Shown in pieces: positions 18,657 through 28,615 of a stretch of DNA of 34,457 nt. The stretch is from a virus, in IMG/VR virus record IMGVR_UViG_3300032289_001367, positions 1 to 34,457 of that record; one strand, given 5' to 3'. Position 1 is the first letter of the stretch, and the number at the start of each line of letters is the position of its first letter. The notes under the pieces are model-generated. The model worked only from the letters and a program-made list of their open reading frames with translations. It searched no databases and had not been told where the DNA came from. A program made the position numbers and the translations under genes.

Positions 18657-20369
18657 GTGAGTGTTTTTAAACACCAAGAGCCGATAGAGCCTACCCCTAT
18701 TGTCCCTGCTGAAAATAAACCAAATAAAGTTAGAAAAAGAAAAAAATCTACTACTCGTTCTACTCAGGTAGTCAGAAACACTCGACAAAAAATTACAGGT
18801 CCTACTGGAATCTTTATTTCCTCTAACGCTCAATCAGCGTCTTACTCAACACCAAGAACTTTAACTGCTGCTGCAGTACAAATTAAAATTAATGACAAAG
18901 GCGAGTTTGAACAATTCAAACAACGTCGCTCTGCTGGTTCTAGCGCATGGCAATCTGAAGCATGGGAATACTATGATGCTATTGGAGAAATTAAATACGC
19001 ATTTAATTTAGTTGCTTCCGTTGTTTCTCGTATTCGTATCTACGCTGCCGCTGTAGACAATGCTGCAGAAGCTCCAGCACCAGTAGCACTATCTAATACT
19101 ATTGACCCACGTTTAGCAGCTGCTGCAGAGCGAGCACTTGCTCGTTTAGATTCTGCATATGGTGGACAAGCAGGGCTTCTTCGCGACGCTGCACTAAACA
19201 TTTCAGTTGCTGGTGAATGTTATTTAGTTCAAATGCCAGAACGTGTTGGTTCAGGAATTCCAGAGTCTTGGGATATTAAATCTGTAGACGAGATAATGAC
19301 TGACACTCGTGGTGGATTTAATGTTGTTGGTCGTAGGGAACAAAGTATTGGTGGAAATATGACATCCAACAATAAACTTTCTAAGAGTGCATTTGTAGGT
19401 CGTATCTGGCGTTCACACCCTCGTTATTCAGATGAAGCAGATTCATCACTACGTGGTCTTCTAGATCTTTGCGCAGAACTTCTACTTCTCAACAGAACAT
19501 TCCGTGCAACAGCACGCTCTCGCCTAAACGCTGGCGCACTTTATCTACCAGATGGTTTAGCAGTTGCAGCAGGTGGCGACCCAGATTATCCATATGACAC
19601 AGATACCGAAGCCAATCCAGGCTTTACTGCAGAAGAAGCAGAAGATGAGTTTGAAGAGCAACTTATCGATGCGATGACAACTCCGATTCGTGACGAAGAG
19701 TCCGCTTCCGCAGTTGTTCCGCTAATCATTCGTGGTCCTGCAGAACTTGGCGACAAGATTAAGCAGTTTAAGTTTGAACGTTCATTTGACCCAGCACTTG
19801 CTTCTCGTGCTGACAGAGTGTTAGAGCGAATTCTTCAAGGACTAGATGTTCCTAAGGATGTTGTTACTGGTTTAGCAAACGTTAAGTATTCAAACGCGCT
19901 TCAGATTGATGAGTCACTATATAAGGCACACATTGAGCCATTGATGTTACTTATCGCTGATGCTTTAACTGTTGTTTACTTACGTCCATACCTTAATGCA
20001 CAAGGTTTTAGCCCAGCAGAGGTAAGTAGAATTGTTGTTTGGTATGACCCATCAGCAGTTGCCACTAGAAATGATAAAGCAGCCGATGCTGATTCAGGAT
20101 TTGACCGCGGTGCTATTTCTTACGACTCATGGCGCCGTGCACATGGATTCTCATCTATGGATGCACCAACACCAAATGAACTTGCTATTCGTATGCTCTC
20201 TGAAAAGGGTTCAATTGGTCCAGAGTTAACAGAGGCAATGTTAAACACTGTTGCTCCAGAGATGATGGGTGCAGTTAGAAATGCGCAACAACAAAACTCT
20301 GTTGCTCCTTTGCCACCAGAAGTAGAGCAAGTATTACAACAAGCAGTTGATGGAACAGAAAATGTCTGA
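18657..20369 (+). CDS. Portal protein (570 aa)
   Basis: The portal forms the dodecameric DNA-entry ring of the head. WEYYDAIGEIKYAFNLVAS opens the core, NISVAGECYLV and a LLLLNRTFRATARSRL segment follow, and the crown-like region SNALQIDESLYKAHIEPL leads to the C-terminus. This matches portals of long-tailed actinobacterial phages in layout and length. GTG 18657 is chosen because GAGGAG lies 8 nt upstream; ATG 18603 would overlap the DUF1360 gene. The 80-residue N-terminal tail is basic and contains TLTAAA (18858-18875). The stop overlaps the next gene. Confidence 0.88.
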   Translation: MSVFKHQEPIEPTPIVPAENKPNKVRKRKKSTTRSTQVVRNTRQKITGPTGIFISSNAQSASYSTPRTLTAAAVQIKINDKGEFEQFKQRRSAGSSAWQSEAWEYYDAIGEIKYAFNLVASVVSRIRIYAAAVDNAAEAPAPVALSNTIDPRLAAAAERALARLDSAYGGQAGLLRDAALNISVAGECYLVQMPERVGSGIPESWDIKSVDEIMTDTRGGFNVVGRREQSIGGNMTSNNKLSKSAFVGRIWRSHPRYSDEADSSLRGLLDLCAELLLLNRTFRATARSRLNAGALYLPDGLAVAAGGDPDYPYDTDTEANPGFTAEEAEDEFEEQLIDAMTTPIRDEESASAVVPLIIRGPAELGDKIKQFKFERSFDPALASRADRVLERILQGLDVPKDVVTGLANVKYSNALQIDESLYKAHIEPLMLLIADALTVVYLRPYLNAQGFSPAEVSRIVVWYDPSAVATRNDKAADADSGFDRGAISYDSWRRAHGFSSMDAPTPNELAIRMLSEKGSIGPELTEAMLNTVAPEMMGAVRNAQQQNSVAPLPPEVEQVLQQAVDGTENV

Positions 20370-21489
20370 TACCTCGTTTGACAATGTAGTTACTTCACTT
20401 GTATCTGCAGGAGATCCTTGCTGGGATGGATATAAACAAGTCGGGATGAAAAAGGGTAAGGACGGCAAGATGGTTCCCAACTGCGTTCCTGTCGATGCAT
20501 CAGATGATTCAGAGTTTGCAGCAAAAAATAAAAGAACAATTTCTCAGACTCCTGCTCCTAGAAAAGACAGAATTAAAGGCTCTAGCAAAAACAAAAAAGG
20601 TTCTGCATCAGGTTCTCGTAAAGTTGTTTTCTCTAAAGCAGTAGAAAATTCTCTTAAAGAAAAAGTATCCAAGCACAATGAAAAAAGCCCTAAAGGAAGA
20701 AGGGCAACTTTAGGTATGTTAAAAGCAGTTTATCGCCGAGGTGCTGGAGCATTTTCTGTCTCACACCGTCCTGGTATGAACCGTAATCAGTGGGCAATGG
20801 CACGAGTAAATGCTTTTCTAAAACTACTTAAATCTGGTAGACCAACAAATGCTGCTTATAAGTCAGACAATGATTTGCTACCATCTTCTCACCCACGCAG
20901 TAGTAAAAAATCAAACTCTATTACTGCAGCAGGTTTAGTTCCTGAAGAACAAGATTTAGCAAATGCACTAATCGAGATATCACAGAAGTATGGAAAGTTT
21001 AATGAAGACGAAGAAGGAATCTGGGCAGGCTACACGCCCCCTGCGGAAAATGAAGTTGCTTCTATTGGTGTTACTTGCGCCAATTGCGTTTTATATGCTG
21101 GCGGTTCAAATTGTAAAATTATTGCTCTCCCCGTTGAGCCAACAGGAAAATGCAGATTTGCTGTAATTCCTGACGGAGTTGTTAAGGTAAAAGGAAGTAA
21201 AGATTTAACTGAAGTAAAAGATGAGTTAGACGAGTATGTAATAGACCAAGAATTAAATATTCTACTAAAAAACAAAGAAGATTATGAAACAGTAGAGGAT
21301 GCAATTTTTGCTATGACTGAGTATCTAGGTTATGGATATGAAGCAGAGCCTGCAATTAGAGCAAGTTGGTTAAGAGCAGTTAAGAATGGAGAAGACCCGT
21401 TCTTAAGAGCATCACTACTTGCTTCACTAGGAAAAGGCAGTTTAGACGGAGATTTACTTCCAGTTTTAGAAGAGGAGGATGAAGCATGA
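20362..21489 (+). CDS. Head-region protein with GYKQVGMKK and Cys motifs (375 aa)
   Basis: Residues 13-39 (DPCWDGYKQVGMKKGKDG... VPNCVP) are a motif common in phage head-module proteins. Residues about 90-160 (GMLKAVYRRGAGAF, NRNQWAMARVNAFLKLL) form a second recurrent helical phage domain. After DNDLLPSSHPRS and an ITAAG tetrad (20920-20931) comes a Cys-rich unit, TCANCVLYAGGSNC, which may bind Fe-S or zinc. The C-terminus is acidic. ATG 20362 overlaps the portal stop; 20350 is an alternative. Probably a virion or scaffold component; exact role unknown. Confidence 0.65.
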   Translation: MSDTSFDNVVTSLVSAGDPCWDGYKQVGMKKGKDGKMVPNCVPVDASDDSEFAAKNKRTISQTPAPRKDRIKGSSKNKKGSASGSRKVVFSKAVENSLKEKVSKHNEKSPKGRRATLGMLKAVYRRGAGAFSVSHRPGMNRNQWAMARVNAFLKLLKSGRPTNAAYKSDNDLLPSSHPRSSKKSNSITAAGLVPEEQDLANALIEISQKYGKFNEDEEGIWAGYTPPAENEVASIGVTCANCVLYAGGSNCKIIALPVEPTGKCRFAVIPDGVVKVKGSKDLTEVKDELDEYVIDQELNILLKNKEDYETVEDAIFAMTEYLGYGYEAEPAIRASWLRAVKNGEDPFLRASLLASLGKGSLDGDLLPVLEEEDEA

Positions 21490-24400
21490 GCAGAATAAGA
21501 AGAATCAGTTATGCCATCACTCCTGAAGGCCATCGCGCTAATGCTATTAAACAAGCAGCAAACTTAAGAGATAAAGTTTTATCAGTTGTAGACGACGCTA
21601 ACTTTTCGACATCTACTGCAAGAAAGATTACTAAAAAGGCGGCCTTCTCTGTAGTTATGCGCTCTCTAGAGGAGAGTAAAGGTTTACCGCTATCTTTGCG
21701 TGAGCATTTAGCAATGAAGGAACTTAATAAATACATATCACTTGCTAAACACAATAAGAGTGATTTCTTCTATGCAACTAATACAGATTTACTACCAATT
21801 TCTCACCCACGTTCAACTCGTGAACACTCTATGACTGCAAGTGCGTTAAGAATCTCGCGCTCTCGTTGGTTTGCTGCTGACCCAAGAATTACAGATGAAA
21901 GAGCAAAAGCAGTTCTTGCTTCAGCATTCGAGGCTGTACCAGGATCCGTAGAACATCTTTACTACACTTCAATATTGCTTTCACTTCCTCAGGGGATGAT
22001 TCCTGGCGATGCTTTGATTGCAGCAACTGATGGAAACTCTTCAGAGTCCCGCAGTGAGCGTGCTAGACGGCAACGTCGTGACCGTAAAGGAAGATTTGCT
22101 TATGAAGGTGGCGGCATTCGCGCTCTTATTCGTCGTCTCAACGGAGACGTATTTGGTATTAGTGGAAGAGTAGTTGCTAACGCTAAAAATAGTAGAGATG
22201 TAGAAGTAGAGTTTCCAGACGGGAAAATCGCTGAGATTGACCCTGCTAAAGGCGAGTATGTAAAAGCCGTTCTACCTACTCCAGATGGTTACTCTCCTGA
22301 ACCAATAATTCCAAGCGTAACTGATGAAGTTATAGACGAAAAAGATTTAGTTTTTGTTGACGCCCCTAACGGCTGGATAAAAGATGAAAATTACAACGAG
22401 TTGGGCGATAACGTAGAAAAATATGTAGATTCTGCTAATGAGTTTGCAGTTTATTTATCCAAACAAGATGACGGGTCAAGAGAATATAGAATTGTAAATG
22501 CTGCCTCTGATGAAGAAATTGATTTAGTCAAAACTTGGGCAGATGTTCAAGACAAACTAGAAGGAAATGAAGATCAACTTCTTAATCCACAAGCAGAGCT
22601 TCCACTCAGAGATGGATTTTTTCCTTATCAAGATAAGAAAGCACCGAATGCTTATGAAAAACTTATGGCCGAGAAAAAAGAAAAAGAAGAGGCTATTGCA
22701 AATCGTGAGGCAGAACTAAAGAAAAATGCTGACGATAGGGTAGATGCTTTAGACCGTAATGTTCCTGAAGGCTGGGAGATTAAACAAAAAAATAATGCTC
22801 TCATGCTACGTAGACAAACAGAGCCAGCAGATTTAGAAAACGTATATAACCAAAACAATTTTGTAGCAAGAGTTATAGAGCAAGGCGAGATTTCAGTAAA
22901 AGATGTCAATGGTCTTTTAGAAGAGAAGATGTATGAAAACTGGGCTTCTGTAGAAAAAGATAAAGACGCACGAGCAACTGAGTACGCTCAAAAGGCTCGC
23001 GAAGCAATTAAAAAATTCGCTGCTCCTTATGGGTACACAGAAGAAGATTTAAACAAGATTGATTCAATGTCTGCTGAAGAGATTTCTAGTTTCTTCTTAG
23101 ATGAAAAACTTCAGCCAGAAGGATTTGCTGATGCATTAGATGACTATATGAATTCAGATATGGTCGATTTACCATCACCAAGACAAAAAGAAAAGTGGAA
23201 AAGTTTTGGTGAAAACTTAAAGGTTATAAACGATGCTGGAGATTTTCCAGGTACCGATGCTCCAGTTGCAGAATTACCTACAAAACCTCAACAGCCAGAT
23301 GCTCCAGTTGCAACTGAGGGTGGCTTTGAATACAACTATCCTGATGGCGCATACAAAATTAATCAAGCCTCTGAATATGATATTCAAGGACGCGTAGATG
23401 AAGAGAGCCCAGATTTCACAGATGACCCTGTTGAACTTGCCCAGAAGCAAGATGAAAGAGACATGCTTGCTGCATTAGAGCAAGCAGTTTCTCCAGGAGA
23501 AAATGGGGAGAATGCTTTAGGAGTAGGAGCCCTTCCTTTTAATAGAGGAGATGAATTCGTTCCTGCTGAAGCAATTTTCTTTGCTCTGCAAGAAGCAGGT
23601 GCAGATGCTCCTATGGAGTTAGCAAAAATTTATGATAAAAAACTCGGCAATGATAGTAATGAAAAAGCATTAAATGATTTTAGAAAGAAAGCAGAGATTG
23701 TTTCTGGAAATATCCCGGAACTTGCTGAGTCATTTAAAAAAGTTACAGAACAGAATCCTGATTTAGAACTTCCTACCGAGGCACCAAAGTTTGATGCTGA
23801 AGCAGTAGAACTAATACCGCTTCCTCCACTATTAGATGGTCTTAGCCAAAAAGAACTAGACCAGTTTATGGAAACAAAAGATCATATTCCATACTTGCCT
23901 GAAAATGAAGATATTGAAATGCCAGAAGGCTATAACCCTCTTAGCCCAGAACCATTTGCTGCATGGAAAGAAGTAACTGCAGAGAACCCTGATGCAGTTC
24001 TTCCTGAAGGTTTTTCAGATAACCCTGTTTACTTGGCACAAGAGATTCCTACAAATAATTTATTAAAAGAGCTACGTCGCTCTGTAGAGCCAGGTAATGA
24101 AGTTCCAGGCGCTGCTGTAGTTGCATTTCCTACAGATGATGGCGAAGACTTCGTTGCTAACGTTCCAGGAGAAGCAGTTCGTGATGCACTTCAACTTCAG
24201 GGTGTAGACACTAACGCTGAGTTAAGAAAGATTGTTGAGGAAGGATTAGTTGGTCAAGTAGAGGATGTAGCCGACGTAGATATTCCTGCTGAAGATGCTG
24301 TACGTCTTATTGTTGATGGAGATGTTCCACTAGAAAAACAAATTAGAGACGCGATTGCTGCTAAAAAGAGAATTGCATTCCTTTACAACGATACCGAGCG

Positions 24401-27400
24401 TGTAGTTCTTCCTGTAGAAATATTTGAAAACCCTAGAAACTCTAATGTAAATGTAAGAGCAATTGATGCAAACGGGGGTAGAAAAACATTTACTCTCAGC
24501 AAGATTGAAAACAGTAGAGAAGTCGATGGAGAGAATCAAGAAGTAAATCCAGAAGCATTTGTTGGAGACTACAAACCAACTGCTGACCAAATAGATAAGA
24601 TTCAAAAAGGTGTTGCAGAACTTGATTGGCTAGATGACGGAATTATGTTCCTCAAGCCAGATGATGGTGGTCCTCGTGAAGAAGCACCTATTGAAATTTA
24701 TGACGACAATGGTCTACCAGAAGACGGTCCATTTGCAAAGATTGACGTAAATGGTAACTTTGAGTGGAAAGATGAAGCAGCCTATAATAAATATGCTGAC
24801 CGCTTAAAAGAGATTATTGATGCTGATTTAGTAGGTATTGACAATAATCAACTCGAGCAAGCACCGCAAGAAATTGATAACGTTCGTGTTGAACAAGAAA
24901 AACTTGACGATGATAAACCAGCAGAAGAAAAAACATATGTAGAAGAAAACCCAGAAGTAATTAAGGTAAATGCTTTTGTTGAAGCAAATGCTGGACGTCT
25001 AGCTCCTACCAAAGCAAGAGATGTAAAACGTGGTGATTTCTTGTGGAATAACTTCAACAAGGTTTACGAAGAAATTCTCGATATCCAACCAGCAGCCTTT
25101 GGTCGAGTTAGATTTTTAATTAAAGACCCAAGAAATCAGAAAGAATATTTCCGCTTCTTTGATCGTCGTTCTCCTATCCGCAATATGCGTCGCCTCGGTA
25201 CTGGTGAAGTCTCTGAAGGATTTAGAGTTGCCCCAGAAGAGAACAAGGGTGATGGACCAAAGCGTGGTCGCGCTCTAAGACAACCATTAGAACAAAGAGT
25301 TGAAGTAGTTGCTGGTCGCGATGTAGGCGGATTTGCATACAAGGAAGGCTTCTATAAAGATAAAAATGGAGTTGTTCTAAAGCCTGGCGACAAAGTTCGT
25401 CACGGAAACGCAAAGAAGAATGAGATGTACGGCGAAGGCGTAGTTCTTGTTCGTGCTGGAGACCAAATTGATGAAGCCAAAAAAGTTGGTGGAATTGGTC
25501 GTGGCGGAAAAGTTTATAAAGATTATGTTTGGGTACAGATTCCAGGCGAGGCTGGTCCACGTTTGTGGAAAGCAAGAATGATTGTTAAACAAGAGGATAA
25601 TGCGGGTCCTGCCCAAGAAGCGCCAGCAGTAGAAGAAATTGCAAACGATAAATTTGCAGTTCCTTTAATGGAGCCTCTAGGAAGAAAAGATAAAAGCAAG
25701 GAAAAAGATTTAGAGAATCAGATACGACGTGCCATCGACGCTGGTGACGAAATATCTTTTAACTACAATGGAAAAACTAGATATGTAAAGCCCGTTAAGG
25801 TCTGGGAAAACCCGCAAAACGGAAATATAAACATTACTGCTATTGAAAATGGAGAAATAAAGAACTTCACCATCGGCAAAATGGACTACATAGCAGATCC
25901 TGAAGGTGCTGCAATAGAGCGCCCTAAAGAAGAAAAATTTGAACCACTTAATGTTGTTTTTGAGTTAGATAATGACAATATTAAAAATGGTTTAGAAGAA
26001 GTTCGCAAGGGAATTAAGAAACTCAACAAGGGTGGAAAAAATACTACCCTAAAGAACGCTGAAGCAGCCATTAATAACTTTGTAGAAAAACTTGATGTAA
26101 AAGACCATCGAGGAATGGACATCACCGAGTTAGATGCCTTACTACGTCGTCTTGGAAGAACAGATAGAGCTGATGACCTAATTGCTGCTGTTGAACAGTT
26201 AAAAAATATTGTTGAACCAGAAAAACAAAGACTTCAAATAGAATTTGAAAGAAAAATGTTTGATGAAATCAACAATCCTTTAGAGGCTGTTGTTGCTGAC
26301 GCTAAAACAATCAATGCTGCTAATGTAAAAGAAGTTGTTGATGAGATTGCTAAGAGACTTCCAGATAATGCAAGAGACGGTGCTGGTTATAGGTTAGGTA
26401 TTGCCCGTAGACACTTACTGCTATACGTAAAAAATATCAAAACTGACGATGATATTATTTATGCAGATATTAAGAGTCTTTCAGAAGCTATTGATTATTT
26501 AGAGGGAATGCCTGTAGATGTTTCTGATATTAAGAAACAATTAGAAGAACTTAAAAAATCTGTAAAAGGTTATGCTAAAAACAATAAGAAGCCTTTTGGT
26601 AAAGCAAATATGCCATTTATCGACCCTATTGCTCTTCAAGAGAAAAGAGTCGCTGACGGAGTAAACAAGTTTGATTTAGCGAATGCTCAGAACTTAAAAG
26701 CATTAGTTGCCGATGACCAGTTCTTTGTCGACAATGCTTTTGCTGCTCCATACAAAGATGACTTGCAAAACTTCTTTGCACAAGATGGTGAAGTACCACT
26801 AGCATCACTAAGCGTAGATGCTCGTCAAGCTCTTTCTCAGATTATTAGTTCAGAGATTAGAAATCTTGGTGCTGGTGGCGCTGAGGCTAAGAAGGTTCGT
26901 GCCAACGAATACGCAAGAATGGCAATGGGGCTTCATGAAGAAAAACTTGCTTTCAACCCTAATCGTGATGATTTAGGACCTGTAGGAGAGCAATTAAAGG
27001 ATATTGACTTTGCTGCAGTTTTCAATGCTGGTCAAAACCTTGGAAATGATAAACCGACAGATCTTGAAATTAATGGGCAACCTACTGGATTTAAAATTCA
27101 AAGAGTTGGCGATGGAATTAATGCTAACTACAACTATCGTTTGATTGATAAAGCAAGTGGTCAGATTTTCTATTTCAAGCGCGAGCGCACTTTAGATACT
27201 GCTGACTCCGAGTACGCATCTAATCAACTAGCCCGCGCTCTAAAAATTTCAGGTGTTCCAGTAGTTGTCAAGCACAATAACGACGCTCAAGTTTTGATTA
27301 TGACAAATGCTGGCGACTCTCTTGATTTTGAAAAAGACCCTAAGATTGCTGGAAATGCAGGTCAGGACTACTTAGACGTAGCAGCACGAGCAGCAATCGC

Positions 27401-27839
27401 TGATTTAATTGCTTTTGGAGTTCTTGATGCAGTTATCCTCAATACAGACCGACATACCCATAACTTCTTATTAGGTGGAATTGATAGAGGAAATGTTGAT
27501 GGAAATGGTCGTGAAGAGATTCAAATTCTTCCAATTGACCATGGCTTTGCTCAACTATTCCAAAATAACTACAGAATTAATGACCCACTTGCTTATATGA
27601 CTGGTGGAGATGGTCGTGATGGTGGGCGAATCAATAAGGCTTTTGCTAAAGATATTGGCGCTACAGCGTATAAAGAACTTATCGATATGACTGTCCTGCA
27701 AGCAATTCAAGCAATTGAACGTGGGGACTATCTATCAGACGTCAAACCAGCCAATAGGCAAGCAATTATCGATAGACTTCTTGTTCTCAAGGGAATCGAT
27801 GTTGATAAGTGGAAATCAAACTTAGCGAAGAAATTATAA
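21486..27839 (+). CDS. Giant multidomain virion-module protein with C-terminal PI3/4-kinase-like domain (2117 aa)
   Basis: Domain order: helical N-terminus ending DLLPISHPRS and MTAS (residue 118); a RDRKGRFA motif plus SH3-like barrel (about 195-255); long acidic repeats, including two copies of an ALEQAV/ELRRSV unit (about 655-720, 853-918); two WYL-like modules (about 948-1008, 1408-1468); helical stalk; C-terminal kinase-like domain from about 1850. The last has K1898 in YFKRE, E1909, D1988-R-H-x-x-N1993 and D2018-H-G, the ATP-grasping and catalytic pattern of PI3/4-kinase and HipA-type enzymes. GAGGAGG precedes ATG. Likely packaged or injected; target unknown. Confidence 0.75.
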   Translation: MSRIRRISYAITPEGHRANAIKQAANLRDKVLSVVDDANFSTSTARKITKKAAFSVVMRSLEESKGLPLSLREHLAMKELNKYISLAKHNKSDFFYATNTDLLPISHPRSTREHSMTASALRISRSRWFAADPRITDERAKAVLASAFEAVPGSVEHLYYTSILLSLPQGMIPGDALIAATDGNSSESRSERARRQRRDRKGRFAYEGGGIRALIRRLNGDVFGISGRVVANAKNSRDVEVEFPDGKIAEIDPAKGEYVKAVLPTPDGYSPEPIIPSVTDEVIDEKDLVFVDAPNGWIKDENYNELGDNVEKYVDSANEFAVYLSKQDDGSREYRIVNAASDEEIDLVKTWADVQDKLEGNEDQLLNPQAELPLRDGFFPYQDKKAPNAYEKLMAEKKEKEEAIANREAELKKNADDRVDALDRNVPEGWEIKQKNNALMLRRQTEPADLENVYNQNNFVARVIEQGEISVKDVNGLLEEKMYENWASVEKDKDARATEYAQKAREAIKKFAAPYGYTEEDLNKIDSMSAEEISSFFLDEKLQPEGFADALDDYMNSDMVDLPSPRQKEKWKSFGENLKVINDAGDFPGTDAPVAELPTKPQQPDAPVATEGGFEYNYPDGAYKINQASEYDIQGRVDEESPDFTDDPVELAQKQDERDMLAALEQAVSPGENGENALGVGALPFNRGDEFVPAEAIFFALQEAGADAPMELAKIYDKKLGNDSNEKALNDFRKKAEIVSGNIPELAESFKKVTEQNPDLELPTEAPKFDAEAVELIPLPPLLDGLSQKELDQFMETKDHIPYLPENEDIEMPEGYNPLSPEPFAAWKEVTAENPDAVLPEGFSDNPVYLAQEIPTNNLLKELRRSVEPGNEVPGAAVVAFPTDDGEDFVANVPGEAVRDALQLQGVDTNAELRKIVEEGLVGQVEDVADVDIPAEDAVRLIVDGDVPLEKQIRDAIAAKKRIAFLYNDTERVVLPVEIFENPRNSNVNVRAIDANGGRKTFTLSKIENSREVDGENQEVNPEAFVGDYKPTADQIDKIQKGVAELDWLDDGIMFLKPDDGGPREEAPIEIYDDNGLPEDGPFAKIDVNGNFEWKDEAAYNKYADRLKEIIDADLVGIDNNQLEQAPQEIDNVRVEQEKLDDDKPAEEKTYVEENPEVIKVNAFVEANAGRLAPTKARDVKRGDFLWNNFNKVYEEILDIQPAAFGRVRFLIKDPRNQKEYFRFFDRRSPIRNMRRLGTGEVSEGFRVAPEENKGDGPKRGRALRQPLEQRVEVVAGRDVGGFAYKEGFYKDKNGVVLKPGDKVRHGNAKKNEMYGEGVVLVRAGDQIDEAKKVGGIGRGGKVYKDYVWVQIPGEAGPRLWKARMIVKQEDNAGPAQEAPAVEEIANDKFAVPLMEPLGRKDKSKEKDLENQIRRAIDAGDEISFNYNGKTRYVKPVKVWENPQNGNINITAIENGEIKNFTIGKMDYIADPEGAAIERPKEEKFEPLNVVFELDNDNIKNGLEEVRKGIKKLNKGGKNTTLKNAEAAINNFVEKLDVKDHRGMDITELDALLRRLGRTDRADDLIAAVEQLKNIVEPEKQRLQIEFERKMFDEINNPLEAVVADAKTINAANVKEVVDEIAKRLPDNARDGAGYRLGIARRHLLLYVKNIKTDDDIIYADIKSLSEAIDYLEGMPVDVSDIKKQLEELKKSVKGYAKNNKKPFGKANMPFIDPIALQEKRVADGVNKFDLANAQNLKALVADDQFFVDNAFAAPYKDDLQNFFAQDGEVPLASLSVDARQALSQIISSEIRNLGAGGAEAKKVRANEYARMAMGLHEEKLAFNPNRDDLGPVGEQLKDIDFAAVFNAGQNLGNDKPTDLEINGQPTGFKIQRVGDGINANYNYRLIDKASGQIFYFKRERTLDTADSEYASNQLARALKISGVPVVVKHNNDAQVLIMTNAGDSLDFEKDPKIAGNAGQDYLDVAARAAIADLIAFGVLDAVILNTDRHTHNFLLGGIDRGNVDGNGREEIQILPIDHGFAQLFQNNYRINDPLAYMTGGDGRDGGRINKAFAKDIGATAYKELIDMTVLQAIQAIERGDYLSDVKPANRQAIIDRLLVLKGIDVDKWKSNLAKKL

Positions 27840-27851
27840 GGAGACAACGAC

Positions 27852-28613
27852 ATGGCAATAAACGTATATAGAGTCTACAACGTAAATAACGTTTTCTCTG
27901 AAGATGCTGCTCATTTGTTTTCTATAGTTACAACAGAGAATAGTGCTGCTTATGCAGTTCCACAGAATCCAGATATTACCGAGTTCGAAGGGTTTGATGA
28001 TAAGAGAATAGAGCTTTTCTTATCTCGTGAAGAACAACCGCCAACAACACCAGAAGAGTGGGCGCTACTTGCTTCACAAAACATGTCAATGCTTGATGTA
28101 GTTCCTCTTACAGATGCTGTCTATGAAACACTAGAAGAGGCAATTGCTGAAGAAGGGTATTCAGCGGAAGATGCTTGGTATTTTAGAAATCCAGATATTA
28201 CTAAGGCTGTTACAGCAGCAGCTTCTGAGTCTTGCCCACCTGCAACTCAAGATATTGGTTTAAACCTAAAGAACCGTAAAAATGCTATTGATACCGCTAT
28301 GTATGGTCCGCTAAACCCAGATGAGCCAAACGATGAATATTGGCAAGCACTGGCATCAGAGTGGAGCGTAGATGTACAAACTGCAAAGCAACAACGCTGC
28401 GGTAATTGCGCTGTCTTTGTAATCACATCATCAATGAAGAATTGCATATCTCAGGGGCTGACTGGAAAAGATCAGTCTGATGAGTTTGATGCAATAGACG
28501 AAGCTGGAGAACTTGGTTACTGCGAAGCATTCGATTTCAAATGTGCGTCTGCTAGAACCTGCCGTGCATGGGTTTCGGGAGGTCCGATTGATGACTCTAA
28601 GGTAAAGGAGTAG
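27852..28613 (+). CDS. Cys-rich virion-module protein, HiPIP-like C-terminus (253 aa)
   Basis: The first 115 residues are acidic and not recognised. After VTAAA (28209-28223) a compact C-terminal domain has CPPATQDIGLNLKNR, YGPLNPDEPN, RCGNCAVF, then GYCEAFDFKCASARTCRAW. The Cys spacing and the NRKNAI...YGPLNP block resemble high-potential iron-sulfur-like proteins found in the head modules of environmental phages. It may hold an Fe-S cluster or zinc in the virion. ATG has AAGGAG at 8 nt. The next gene starts 3 nt after its stop. Confidence 0.68.
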   Translation: MAINVYRVYNVNNVFSEDAAHLFSIVTTENSAAYAVPQNPDITEFEGFDDKRIELFLSREEQPPTTPEEWALLASQNMSMLDVVPLTDAVYETLEEAIAEEGYSAEDAWYFRNPDITKAVTAAASESCPPATQDIGLNLKNRKNAIDTAMYGPLNPDEPNDEYWQALASEWSVDVQTAKQQRCGNCAVFVITSSMKNCISQGLTGKDQSDEFDAIDEAGELGYCEAFDFKCASARTCRAWVSGGPIDDSKVKE

Positions 28614-28615
28614 TT

